Positions 1 to 8,296 of a DNA stretch of 64,000 nt are shown here, in pieces. Under the pieces are notes generated by a model. The model was given only the letters and a program-made list of their open reading frames with translations, searched no databases and was not told where the DNA came from. Positions within the stretch are counted from its first letter, which is position 1, and the number at the start of each line of letters is the position of its first letter. Source of the stretch: Sphingomonas sp. (GTDB taxonomy: Bacteria > Pseudomonadota > Alphaproteobacteria > Sphingomonadales > Sphingomonadaceae); NCBI GenBank assembly GCA_021732445.1, contig JAKFUZ010000004.1, positions 1 to 64,000 of the forward strand, in the 5' to 3' direction. The position numbers were made by a program, and so were the translations under genes.

Positions 1-2
1 TA

Positions 3-956
3 CCAAGCCCCACCCCAACACCAAGCCCCAGCCCGCTCCCGCCGGTTATCGCGCCGGCGTCAGTCGAGCGCAGCGTTTTGCCCGCCGATACCGACCCGGC
101 CCTCACCACCACACTTGCGCCGCATGTCGCGATCAACCCCGACCCGGCCGCCACCGCGCGCGGCCGATTATTCGTGATGCTGCCGGGCACGGCCGCCACG
201 CCGCGCGTTTACCGGCTTATCGCCCGGGCAGGCGCCCTGCGCGGCTATCATGTGATAGGGCTCAGCTACCCCAATGACGTGGCGGTCGAGGTGCTGTGCC
301 GCGCGAGCACCGATGCCGCCTGCGCTGGCGATGTCCGGCGCGAAATCATCACCGGGCAAAACAGCAGCGCGCTTGTGGCGGTGGACGCGGCAAATTCCAT
401 CACTGGCCGGCTCGAATCGCTGCTGACCTATCTGGCAATCACCTTTCCCGGCGAAGGCTGGGGGCAATATCTGAACGCAGGGCGCATCAACTGGGCGCTG
501 GTGACGGCGGCCGGCCATTCGCAAGGCGCCGGCCATGCAGGCTTCCTCGCCAAGTTGCAATCGCTTGACCGGGTGGTGATGTTCTCCGGCCCGGCAGATA
601 CCGGCGTGACCACAGGGTCGCCGGCGGCATGGCTCAGCCTGCCCAATGTCACGCCGGTGTCGCGCCAATATGGGTTTACGCATACCGCCGACACGCTGGC
701 CTCATTTGCGCAGGTAACCGCAAATTGGGCGCAGATCGGGCTGGGCGTGCTTGGTGCGACAATTTCCGTCGATACGGTCGCGAGCCCCTTTGGCGGTTCG
801 CACCAGCTCACCACGAGTGCGGCACCAAACCCCAACCCCACCGGGCCAAGTGCCTCGCCAACACATGGTGCACCGGTTGAAGACGCGGTGACGCCGCTTG
901 ACGCGCAGGGCCGGCCGCTGTTCACGCCGGTGTGGATTTATCTGGCGTTCCCGTAA
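3..956 (+). CDS. Alpha/beta-hydrolase-like protein (BPSS1187-like), 5' end outside window
   Basis: The reading frame is open to the left edge, so the true start is probably outside the window. The first TTG inside it is at 78, but upstream codons already encode a Pro/Ser/Thr-rich linker, as is common after a signal peptide or lipobox. The body has an early beta-strand segment (RLFVMLPGTAATPR) and the nucleophile-elbow motif GHSQG near base 527, typical of serine alpha/beta hydrolases. A tail rich in Pro, Asn and Ser follows. The arrangement resembles the BPSS1187 family of secreted proteins with unknown substrate. It converges on the aldehyde dehydrogenase with a 3-base gap. The hydrolase fold is fairly secure; the substrate is unknown. 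Confidence 0.7.
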   Translation, partial: PSPTPTPSPSPLPPVIAPASVERSVLPADTDPALTTTLAPHVAINPDPAATARGRLFVMLPGTAATPRVYRLIARAGALRGYHVIGLSYPNDVAVEVLCRASTDAACAGDVRREIITGQNSSALVAVDAANSITGRLESLLTYLAITFPGEGWGQYLNAGRINWALVTAAGHSQGAGHAGFLAKLQSLDRVVMFSGPADTGVTTGSPAAWLSLPNVTPVSRQYGFTHTADTLASFAQVTANWAQIGLGVLGATISVDTVASPFGGSHQLTTSAAPNPNPTGPSASPTHGAPVEDAVTPLDAQGRPLFTPVWIYLAFP

Positions 957-959
957 GAT

Positions 960-2531
960 TCAGCGCGGCTCGGGCGACCCGTCAACCAGCCTCGGCAGGC
1001 CCAGCGGATTAGCCGCATCAACGGCACCGGGCAGCAGTGCGGCCGGGAAATTCTGATAACAGACCGGGCGCAGGAACCGCTCGATAGCGGCGGCACCGAC
1101 CGACGTGGTGCGCGCGTCTGACGTCGCGGGATATGGTCCGCCATGCACCATAGCGTGGGCAACCTCGACGCCGGTTGGCCACCCATTGGCGAGCAACCGC
1201 CCGGCCTTGCGCTCCAGCGTCGGCACGAGCGGCGCGGCCAGCGGCACATCGGCATTGTCCATCTGGAGCGTCACCGTCAACTGCCCCTCCATCGCGGCGA
1301 CGAGCGCGGCCATTTCCGCTGCATCAGCGCAGCGCACGACGAGCGATACTGCCCCGAACAGTTCCTGCGCCAGCGCCGGATCGGCCTGCAACGTCGCGGC
1401 TTCGGTTAAGAACAGCGCGGCCTGACACTGGTTGCAACCGGCCGGCGCCAGCCCCCGTGCGGCGAGCGACACCCCCGGATGCGCCAGCAGCGCGGCAACG
1501 CCATCGTCATAATGCCGGTGGATGGCACCCGTCAGCATGACTTGCGGCGCAACCGCTTCCAGTGCGGCACGGGCGCCCGCCACAAAGCGGTCAAACCCCG
1601 CGCCCCCCACACCAAGCACGATGCCGGGATTGGTGCAGAACTGGCCTGCGCCCTGGCTTAGCGATGCTACATAACCCGCGCCCAGCGCTTCAGCCCGCGC
1701 CTCAAGCGCCGCCGGAAACAGCAACACGGGGTTAACGCTCGCCATTTCGGCATAAACCGGAACAGGTTCCGCCCGCGCCTGCGCAATCGCCAGCAGCGCC
1801 AGCCCGCCCGCGCGCGACCCGGTGAAACCCACCGCCCTGATGCGCGGGTCGGCAACCAGTGCCGCGCCCAGCGCTGGCCCCGGCCCCTGAAGCAGCGAAA
1901 ACACACCCGCCGGCATGGCGCACGCGGCCGCTGCGCTGGCAATCACCGCGCCCACCATGTCCGATGTGCCGGGATGCGCCGGATGCCCCTTTACCACCAC
2001 GGGGCAGCCCGCTGCCAGGGCCGAGGCGGTGTCGCCGCCCGCCACCGAAAAGGCGAGCGGAAAGTTGGAGGCGCCAAACACCGCCACGGGGCCAACCGCA
2101 ATCCGCCGCATCCGCAGATCAGGCCGGGGCAGCGGCCCGCGCTCCGGCTGCGCTGTGTCGATGACCACGCCTGCCCAACGGCCATCGCGCAACACCTGCG
2201 CAAACAGCCGCAACTGGCTTGCAGTGCGCGCGCATTCACCAGCCAGACGGGCAAGCGGCAGCCCTGATTCGAGCGCGGCGCGTTCCGCAAGCGACGGCGC
2301 AATCGCTTCAAGCCCCGTCGCAATCGCCTCCAAAAAAGCCGCGCGATGGGCCGGCGCCGTCTCGCGAAAAGCATCGAACGCAGCCTCGGCTTGCGCGCAA
2401 GCCCGCGCGACATGCGCCGCCGTAGCGACCGGAAAATCGGGCGGCACCGCAGCGCCAAGCGCCGGCGCAAAAGCCCGGAACACCGAAGCGCTCGGCACCC
2501 GTTCGCCCGCGATCAGCAGGCCCGCGTCCAC
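960..2531 (-). CDS. Aldehyde dehydrogenase, alpha-ketoglutaric semialdehyde (2,5-dioxovalerate) dehydrogenase type
   Basis: NAD(P)-dependent aldehyde dehydrogenase, about 523 residues. Family landmarks are the cofactor-site segment FGASNFPLAFSVAGG followed by VVVKGHPAHPGTS, the general-base segment AEMASVNPVLLF and the nucleophile GQFCTNPG. The FGASNFPLAFS and GHPAHPGTS blocks are characteristic of 2,5-dioxovalerate dehydrogenases, which oxidise the semialdehyde to 2-oxoglutarate in pentose, sugar-acid or hydroxyproline breakdown. No pathway partners lie nearby, so the substrate is inferred. The start is uncertain: a TTG at 2573 would overlap the maeB end by 35 bases, while the GTG at 2531 chosen here begins 7 bases after the maeB stop. 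The gene is probably co-transcribed with maeB. Confidence 0.85.
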   Translation of the reverse strand: MDAGLLIAGERVPSASVFRAFAPALGAAVPPDFPVATAAHVARACAQAEAAFDAFRETAPAHRAAFLEAIATGLEAIAPSLAERAALESGLPLARLAGECARTASQLRLFAQVLRDGRWAGVVIDTAQPERGPLPRPDLRMRRIAVGPVAVFGASNFPLAFSVAGGDTASALAAGCPVVVKGHPAHPGTSDMVGAVIASAAAACAMPAGVFSLLQGPGPALGAALVADPRIRAVGFTGSRAGGLALLAIAQARAEPVPVYAEMASVNPVLLFPAALEARAEALGAGYVASLSQGAGQFCTNPGIVLGVGGAGFDRFVAGARAALEAVAPQVMLTGAIHRHYDDGVAALLAHPGVSLAARGLAPAGCNQCQAALFLTEAATLQADPALAQELFGAVSLVVRCADAAEMAALVAAMEGQLTVTLQMDNADVPLAAPLVPTLERKAGRLLANGWPTGVEVAHAMVHGGPYPATSDARTTSVGAAAIERFLRPVCYQNFPAALLPGAVDAANPLGLPRLVDGSPEPR

Positions 2532-2538
2532 GCCGGCG

Positions 2539-4797
2539 TCAGCGCGCAATGCCGCCCGCCGCGAGCACGGCAAGCGTCACCAGTTCGCTTGCGGTCGACG
2601 TCATCGGCGCGATCTGCACGCTTTTTTCCATGCCCACGAGCATTGGACCAATGACCGCATCGCCGCCCAGTTCGCGCAGCAACTTTGCCGAGATATTCGC
2701 CGATTGCAGCCCCGGCAGCACCAGCACATTGGCCGGACCCGAAAGCCTGGCGAACGGATAATTGGCAAGCTGGCGCGGGTTCAGCGCCACATCGGGCGCC
2801 ATTTCGCCTTCATATTCAAACTGCACGCCCCGCTTGTCGAGCACGCCGACGGCCGCGCGGATGTTTTCCAGCCACTGCCCGGCCGGGTTGCCAAAGGTGG
2901 AATAGCTCAAAAATGCGACGCGCGGCTCATGCCCCATGCGCCGGGCAACCTGCGCGGTCTGTTCGGCAATATCGGCAAGCTCTTCGGCTGAGGGGCGCTC
3001 GTTGACGGTTGTGTCCGCCATGAACACGGTGTGCGCCTTGCCAACCATCAAATGGATGCCAAAAGCTGTGCGCCCGGCGACCGGATCAATCACCCGGCGG
3101 ACCTCGCGCATCGTCTGCGCATAAGGCCGGGTAACGCCGGTAATCATCGCATCCGCCTCGCCAAGCTGAAGCAAAACGGCGCCAAAGATATTGCGGTCCT
3201 GGTTAATCATCCGCTCGCAGTCTCGCCGCAGATAGCCGCGCCGCTGCAGGCGCTTGTAAAGAAAATCCACCATCTTGGGCACCAGCGGCGAGTTGCGGCT
3301 GTTGTGCACTTCGTAGCTCTCCGGATCGGACACGCCGAGCGCGCGCAACCGGTCGCGAACGTCCTCGCGCCCGACCAGCACCGGTGTGCCATAGCCATCC
3401 CCCTTGAAGGCAATGGCGGCGCGCAGCACGACTTCTTCCTCGCCTTCGGCAAACAGCACCCTTTTGGGATGCGCACGGGCGCCATCATAGGCCAGGGTCA
3501 GCACCGATGTGGTCGGGTTGAGCCGGGCGCGCAACTGCTGGCGATATGCCTCAAGGTCAAGGATCGGCTTGGTCGCAACGCCTGAATCCATCGCCGCCTT
3601 GGCGACCGCCACCGGCACGATTTCCATCAGGCGCGGGTCAAACGGCGCAGGAATGATATAGTCAGGGCCAAAGCTGTGCCGCACGCCATAAGCCACCGCG
3701 ACCTCTTCTGGCACCCGCTCGCGCGCAAGTGCGGCAAGCGCCTCGGCCGCCGCCACCTTCATCGCCTCGTTGATGGTCGTTGCGCGCACATCCAGCGCAC
3801 CGCGAAAAATAAACGGGAACCCCAGAACATTATTGACCTGGTTTGGATAATCAGACCGGCCGGTGGCGATGATGGCGTCAGGCCGCGCGGCCTTGGCGTC
3901 CGGCGGCGAAATTTCGGGGTCAGGGTTGGCCATGGCAAAAATGATCGGCCGGGGGGCCATGCCGCGTACCATGTCCTGCGACACAGCGCCCGCCGCCGAC
4001 AGGCCCATGAACACATCTGCGCCGGCCAGCGCTTCGGTCAATGTGCGCTTGTCGGTCTCCACCGCGTGCGCCGACTGCCACTGGTTGACGTGATCGCGCC
4101 CGCGCCAGATGACGCCCTTACGGTCGCACATCAGCAGGTTTTCGGTTGGCAGCCCCATCGCCTTGATAAGTTCGGCACACGCAATGGCGGCAGCGCCTGC
4201 GCCGTTCATGACGATCTTGGTCGTCTTGATGTCGCGCCCGGTAAGGAACAGCGCGTTGATGAGCCCTGCCGCCGCAATAATCGCGGTGCCATGCTGGTCG
4301 TCATGAAACACCGGGATGTTCATCCGCTCGCGCAGCGTCTGCTCGATCACGAAACATTCGGGCGATTTGATGTCTTCAAGGTTGATGCCGCCAAAGCTTG
4401 GCTCCATCAATTCGACGGCATCAATGAAGCGGTCGACATCTTCCGTTTTCAGCTCGATGTCGATTGAATCGACATCGGCAAAGCGCTTGAACAGCACCGC
4501 CTTGCCCTCCATCACGGGCTTTGACGCAAGGGCGCCCAAATTGCCCAGCCCAAGAATGGCCGTGCCGTTTGAAATGACGGCAACCAGATTGCCCTTGGCG
4601 GTATAGTCATAAGCAAGCGACGGGTCCGCTGCGATGGCCAGCACCGGCACGGCAACGCCCGGCGAATAGGCCAGCGCCAGGTCGCGCTGCGTCGCCATGG
4701 GCTTGGAAGCGATGATCTCGATCTTGCCGGGGCGCCCTTCCGAATGGAACAGCAGCGCTTCGCGTTCAGAAAACTGGACGTTCGATTCTTCGGTCAT
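2539..4797 (-). CDS. maeB: NADP-dependent malic enzyme with phosphotransacetylase-like domain (MaeB)
   Basis: Oxidative decarboxylation of malate to pyruvate with NADP, feeding gluconeogenesis and NADPH supply. The 752 residues match the large bacterial MaeB form. An N-terminal malic domain ([12 protein letters not shown] and [14 protein letters not shown]) is followed by a Rossmann segment ([15 protein letters not shown]) near residue 200. A C-terminal phosphate acetyltransferase-like domain starts near residue 430; in this family it is usually regulatory (acetyl-CoA sensing) and not an active Pta. It is divergent from mutS across 99 bases and leads into the aldehyde dehydrogenase. ATG start; no close alternative. 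Confidence 0.95.
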   Translation of the reverse strand: MTEESNVQFSEREALLFHSEGRPGKIEIIASKPMATQRDLALAYSPGVAVPVLAIAADPSLAYDYTAKGNLVAVISNGTAILGLGNLGALASKPVMEGKAVLFKRFADVDSIDIELKTEDVDRFIDAVELMEPSFGGINLEDIKSPECFVIEQTLRERMNIPVFHDDQHGTAIIAAAGLINALFLTGRDIKTTKIVMNGAGAAAIACAELIKAMGLPTENLLMCDRKGVIWRGRDHVNQWQSAHAVETDKRTLTEALAGADVFMGLSAAGAVSQDMVRGMAPRPIIFAMANPDPEISPPDAKAARPDAIIATGRSDYPNQVNNVLGFPFIFRGALDVRATTINEAMKVAAAEALAALARERVPEEVAVAYGVRHSFGPDYIIPAPFDPRLMEIVPVAVAKAAMDSGVATKPILDLEAYRQQLRARLNPTTSVLTLAYDGARAHPKRVLFAEGEEEVVLRAAIAFKGDGYGTPVLVGREDVRDRLRALGVSDPESYEVHNSRNSPLVPKMVDFLYKRLQRRGYLRRDCERMINQDRNIFGAVLLQLGEADAMITGVTRPYAQTMREVRRVIDPVAGRTAFGIHLMVGKAHTVFMADTTVNERPSAEELADIAEQTAQVARRMGHEPRVAFLSYSTFGNPAGQWLENIRAAVGVLDKRGVQFEYEGEMAPDVALNPRQLANYPFARLSGPANVLVLPGLQSANISAKLLRELGGDAVIGPMLVGMEKSVQIAPMTSTASELVTLAVLAAGGIAR

Positions 4798-4896
4798 GCG
4801 CGTTGTTCTCCCGATTGGTCACGAGCTTTAGGCGGCAACGCAGGCCGGTTCCACCCCCCGCTTGAACGCATTTGGCAGCGCTGTATCACGGCAGCG

Positions 4897-7497
4897 ATGA
4901 AGGCTGCAGCCCCCACCCCCATGATGGCGCAATATTCTGCACTAAAGGCGCAGGTGCCCGATTGCCTTTTGTTCTACCGGATGGGCGATTTTTTCGAATT
5001 GTTTTTTGATGATGCCCGCGTGGCAAGCGGCGTGCTCGACATTGCGCTGACCGCGCGCGGCGAGCATCAGGGCGTGCCGGTGCCGATGTGCGGCGTGCCC
5101 GTTCATGCAGCGGACGGCTATCTCGCGCGGTTGATAAAGGCCGGGCACCGGGTGGCGATTGCCGAGCAGGTCGAAAGCCCGGCCGACGCGCGCGCCCGGA
5201 TGGGCTCAAAGGCGCTGGTCGCCCGCGCCATCGTCCGCGTGGTGACGGCCGGCACGCTGACCGAAGAAGCCCTGCTCGACGCCAAGGCCGCAAACTGGTG
5301 TGCGGCAATTGGTGAAGCGGCAGGCGGGGTTGCGCTGGCCATCGCCGATGTCTCGACTGGCCGTTTCGAAATTATCGAAAGCGACAGCGCAAGCGTTGCA
5401 GCCGACCTGGCGCGCCTGTCCCCGGCCGAAGTCATTGCGGCACAAGGCAGCGGGCTGGCGGCGCTGGCCACTGACACGCTGCCGCCTGAAAATTTCGAAA
5501 GCGCGCGCGGCGATGATCGGCTGAAAGCCATGTTCGGCGTGGCCACGCTCGACGGATTCGGCCAGTTCTCCCGTGCTGCATCAAGCGCGGCGGCCGGGCT
5601 GATCGCCTATCTCGACCATACCGCCAAGGGCGCGCTCCCCTTTTTGCGCCCGCCGCTGCTCGTGCACGCAGGCGACGTGATGGCGATCGACCCCGCCACG
5701 CGGGACAGCCTGGAGTTGACAGCGACCGCAAGCGGCACCCGCAAGGGCAGCCTGCTCGACGCGGTTGACCGCACGACGACAGGCGCTGGTGCGCGGCTGC
5801 TCGCCCGCGACATTGCCGCACCGCTGATGAACCGGGCAGCGATCGAAGCACGGCTCGATGTGGTGGCGATGCTCCACCACGATGCGGCGCTGCGCGAAAT
5901 GCTGCGCAGCATTTTGCGCTCCCTGCCCGATATTGGCCGCGCCCTTGGCCGGCTGGCGGCGGGGCGCGGCAGCCCGCGCGATCTGGGCCAGCTTCGCGAT
6001 GGGCTGAACGGCGCCTGGCAACTGGGCGAGCGGCTGGCGGCACTTGATGCTGCGCCGCAAATGCTGCAGCAACTGGCGCCGCAGTTGCGCGGGCACGGCG
6101 CGCTGATTGACTTGCTCAGCCGCGCACTGGTGCCGGTGCCGCCGGTTGACGCAAGCGCCGGGGGCTATGTCGCCGAAGGATATGACGCGGCGCTTGACGA
6201 TCTGCGCCGCACGGGCGCAGGCGGCAGGCGCGCCATTGCAGCGCTTGAGGCGCAATATCGCGCGTCGACCGGCATTGCCGCGCTCAGAATCAAGCATAAC
6301 GGCGTGCTCGGCTATCATGTCGAAGTGCCCGCACGCGCCGCCGATGCGCTGATGCAGGCCGATAGTGGCTTCACCCACCGCCAGACAATGGCGGGCGCGG
6401 TCCGCTTCAACGCGCCGGCGCTGCACGAGGTGGCAATGAAGGTGGCGCAGGCCGGCGCCCATGCGCTGGCCGCCGAAGCGGCGCATCTGGAAGAGCTGAC
6501 CGGTGCCGTGCTGGCGCACGCTGAACCCGTTGCGGCGACCGCCGACGCGCTTGCCCGGCTCGACGTTGCCGCAGCGCTGGCCGAGCGCGCGGGCGAGGGC
6601 GGCTGGGTACGCCCGCAGCTTGCCGATTACCCCTGTTTCGCGGTTGTCGGCGGGCGGCACCCGGTGGTCGAGGCAGCGGTCACGCGCGCCGGCGGGCGGT
6701 ACGTCGCCAATGACTGCGCCCTCGCGCCAGACGAGAGGCTGTGGCTCGTTACCGGCCCCAATATGGGCGGCAAATCGACCTTTCTGCGGCAAAATGCGCT
6801 CATTGCAGTGCTCGCCCAGGCGGGGAGCTTCGTGCCAGCCACGTCCGCGCGGCTTGGCCTTGTCGATCGCTTGTTCAGCCGGGTCGGCGCGTCGGACAAT
6901 CTGGCGCGGGGCCGCTCCACCTTCATGGTGGAAATGGTCGAAACCGCGGCCATTCTTGCCCAGGCGACACCGGCGAGCTTCGTCATCCTCGACGAAGTCG
7001 GCCGGGGCACGTCAACCTATGATGGCCTGGCGATTGCGTGGGCGGTGGTCGAGGCAATTCACGACAATAATCGCTGCCGGTGCCTGTTTGCCACGCATTA
7101 CCACGAGCTGACCCGGCTCGCCGAGCGGCTCGACGCGCTCTCGCTTCATCATGTGCGGGCCCGCGAGTGGAAAGGGGATCTGGTGCTCCTGCACGAGCTT
7201 GCGCCCGGCCCTGCCGACCGGTCGTATGGTTTGGCCGTCGCGCGGCTGGCAGGATTGCCGCCGGCCACCGTCGCGCGCGCAAAATCGGTGCTCGCCAAGC
7301 TGGAGGCCGGCCGCGCCAAAACCGGGGGGCTGGCGGCCGGGCTGGACGATCTGCCGCTGTTTGCCGCCGCGGCCGCTGCGCCCGAGCCACCGCCCGATCC
7401 GCTACGGGCAGCGCTTGAGGGGGTGGACGTCGATGCGCTCGCGCCGCGTGACGCGCTCGACCTGCTTTATCGGCTGAAGGCGCTGCTGACCGCTTAG
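4897..7497 (+). CDS. mutS: DNA mismatch repair protein MutS
   Basis: Mismatch-recognition ATPase of methyl-independent repair in alphaproteobacteria. The 866 residues are normal for the family. The mismatch-binding F-x-E motif is FFE in MGDFFELFFDDA near residue 32, with Phe where E. coli has Tyr in the middle position. Walker A is TGPNMGGKST near residue 619 and Walker B is VILDEVGRGTSTYDG near residue 697, followed by the THYHEL switch. The frame is open upstream to 4744, inside divergent maeB. The ATG at 4897 gives the usual short N-terminus; the ATG at 4921 is an alternative. It converges on the cyclophilin gene with a 4-base gap. Confidence 0.96.
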   Translation: MKAAAPTPMMAQYSALKAQVPDCLLFYRMGDFFELFFDDARVASGVLDIALTARGEHQGVPVPMCGVPVHAADGYLARLIKAGHRVAIAEQVESPADARARMGSKALVARAIVRVVTAGTLTEEALLDAKAANWCAAIGEAAGGVALAIADVSTGRFEIIESDSASVAADLARLSPAEVIAAQGSGLAALATDTLPPENFESARGDDRLKAMFGVATLDGFGQFSRAASSAAAGLIAYLDHTAKGALPFLRPPLLVHAGDVMAIDPATRDSLELTATASGTRKGSLLDAVDRTTTGAGARLLARDIAAPLMNRAAIEARLDVVAMLHHDAALREMLRSILRSLPDIGRALGRLAAGRGSPRDLGQLRDGLNGAWQLGERLAALDAAPQMLQQLAPQLRGHGALIDLLSRALVPVPPVDASAGGYVAEGYDAALDDLRRTGAGGRRAIAALEAQYRASTGIAALRIKHNGVLGYHVEVPARAADALMQADSGFTHRQTMAGAVRFNAPALHEVAMKVAQAGAHALAAEAAHLEELTGAVLAHAEPVAATADALARLDVAAALAERAGEGGWVRPQLADYPCFAVVGGRHPVVEAAVTRAGGRYVANDCALAPDERLWLVTGPNMGGKSTFLRQNALIAVLAQAGSFVPATSARLGLVDRLFSRVGASDNLARGRSTFMVEMVETAAILAQATPASFVILDEVGRGTSTYDGLAIAWAVVEAIHDNNRCRCLFATHYHELTRLAERLDALSLHHVRAREWKGDLVLLHELAPGPADRSYGLAVARLAGLPPATVARAKSVLAKLEAGRAKTGGLAAGLDDLPLFAAAAAAPEPPPDPLRAALEGVDVDALAPRDALDLLYRLKALLTA

Positions 7498-7501
7498 GCG
7501 G

Positions 7502-8155
7502 CTATTTCGGCACCTTCAACAGCCAGGCGCGGGGGCGATCCGTTGGGCGGGGCATGCCGTCAAGCCGGATGGCGCGGAAAATGCGCACTGGCTCCGCAAG
7601 CATCTGGCCGCGCATTGCATCCGATCCACCGCCCGTGTTTTCGGCCAATATGCGCCGGACGGTGGCCATGCCCGACACCACATGCCCAAAAGCGGCATAG
7701 CCGATGAAATCGCCCTTGGCATCCATGCTGGGGATAGCGCCCACGCAGATGAAGAAATTGCCGCCAGCCGATCCCGGCTCCAGCCGCCGCGCCATCGAGA
7801 TCGTGCCGTCGGTGTGCAGGATGCCGGTTCTGCTCGTCGGCTCATGCGCAAAGGTTGGCAAAATGCGGCGTGCATCGGTTTGGATGCCGCCCTGGATAAA
7901 GCCGAAGCGCGGGTCTGCGCGCCGCCGGGCAGCGCGGTAGAAGCTGACCCCGTTGAAGCGCCCGTCATCGACATAGGCCAGGAAGTTGGCAACCGTTTTG
8001 GGCGCGCGCCGCGCCTCAAGCGCCAGGATGATTGGCCCGTCCGACGTCTCCAGCCGCACATGAACGAGGCCAGCGGCGCCCGCCGCGCGCCTGGCCGGTG
8101 CGGGCGCTGCACCAAGCGCCAGCGCCCCAAGCGCCAAAATTGCCACCAGTCGCAT
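7502..8155 (-). CDS. Secreted cyclophilin-type peptidyl-prolyl cis-trans isomerase
   Basis: Folding catalyst for proline peptide bonds, probably periplasmic. A Sec-type signal peptide (hydrophobic residues 3-16, Ala-rich cleavage region) precedes a single cyclophilin domain of about 190 residues. Recognisable blocks are GPIILALEARRAPKTVANF at the start, FNGVSFYR, FGFIQGG and ISMARRLEPGSAGGNFFICV in the core. The active-site Arg/Phe arrangement is partly altered from cytosolic PpiA/B (FYRAARRRADPRFGFIQGG, with an insertion), as in proteobacterial secreted cyclophilins. The gene stands alone between convergent mutS and divergent glnD. Confidence 0.9.
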   Translation of the reverse strand: MRLVAILALGALALGAAPAPARRAAGAAGLVHVRLETSDGPIILALEARRAPKTVANFLAYVDDGRFNGVSFYRAARRRADPRFGFIQGGIQTDARRILPTFAHEPTSRTGILHTDGTISMARRLEPGSAGGNFFICVGAIPSMDAKGDFIGYAAFGHVVSGMATVRRILAENTGGGSDAMRGQMLAEPVRIFRAIRLDGMPRPTDRPRAWLLKVPK

Positions 8156-8296
8156 CGCGCTTGGCTAGGGCAAAGCAGCCGTGCAGAGCAAGCCCGCACA
8201 CGCGCCTGGCAGCAGCGCGCCCGCGCATCAGGCCGGTTACGGCCACGCAGCAGCCGCCAGGTGACGGCGGCGCCCCGAGCCTCTATCTGCTTGTGC

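Noticed and set aside
5581..6792. A 403-residue minus-strand frame inside mutS
   Set aside because: Antisense shadow of an unmistakable MutS; no independent support.
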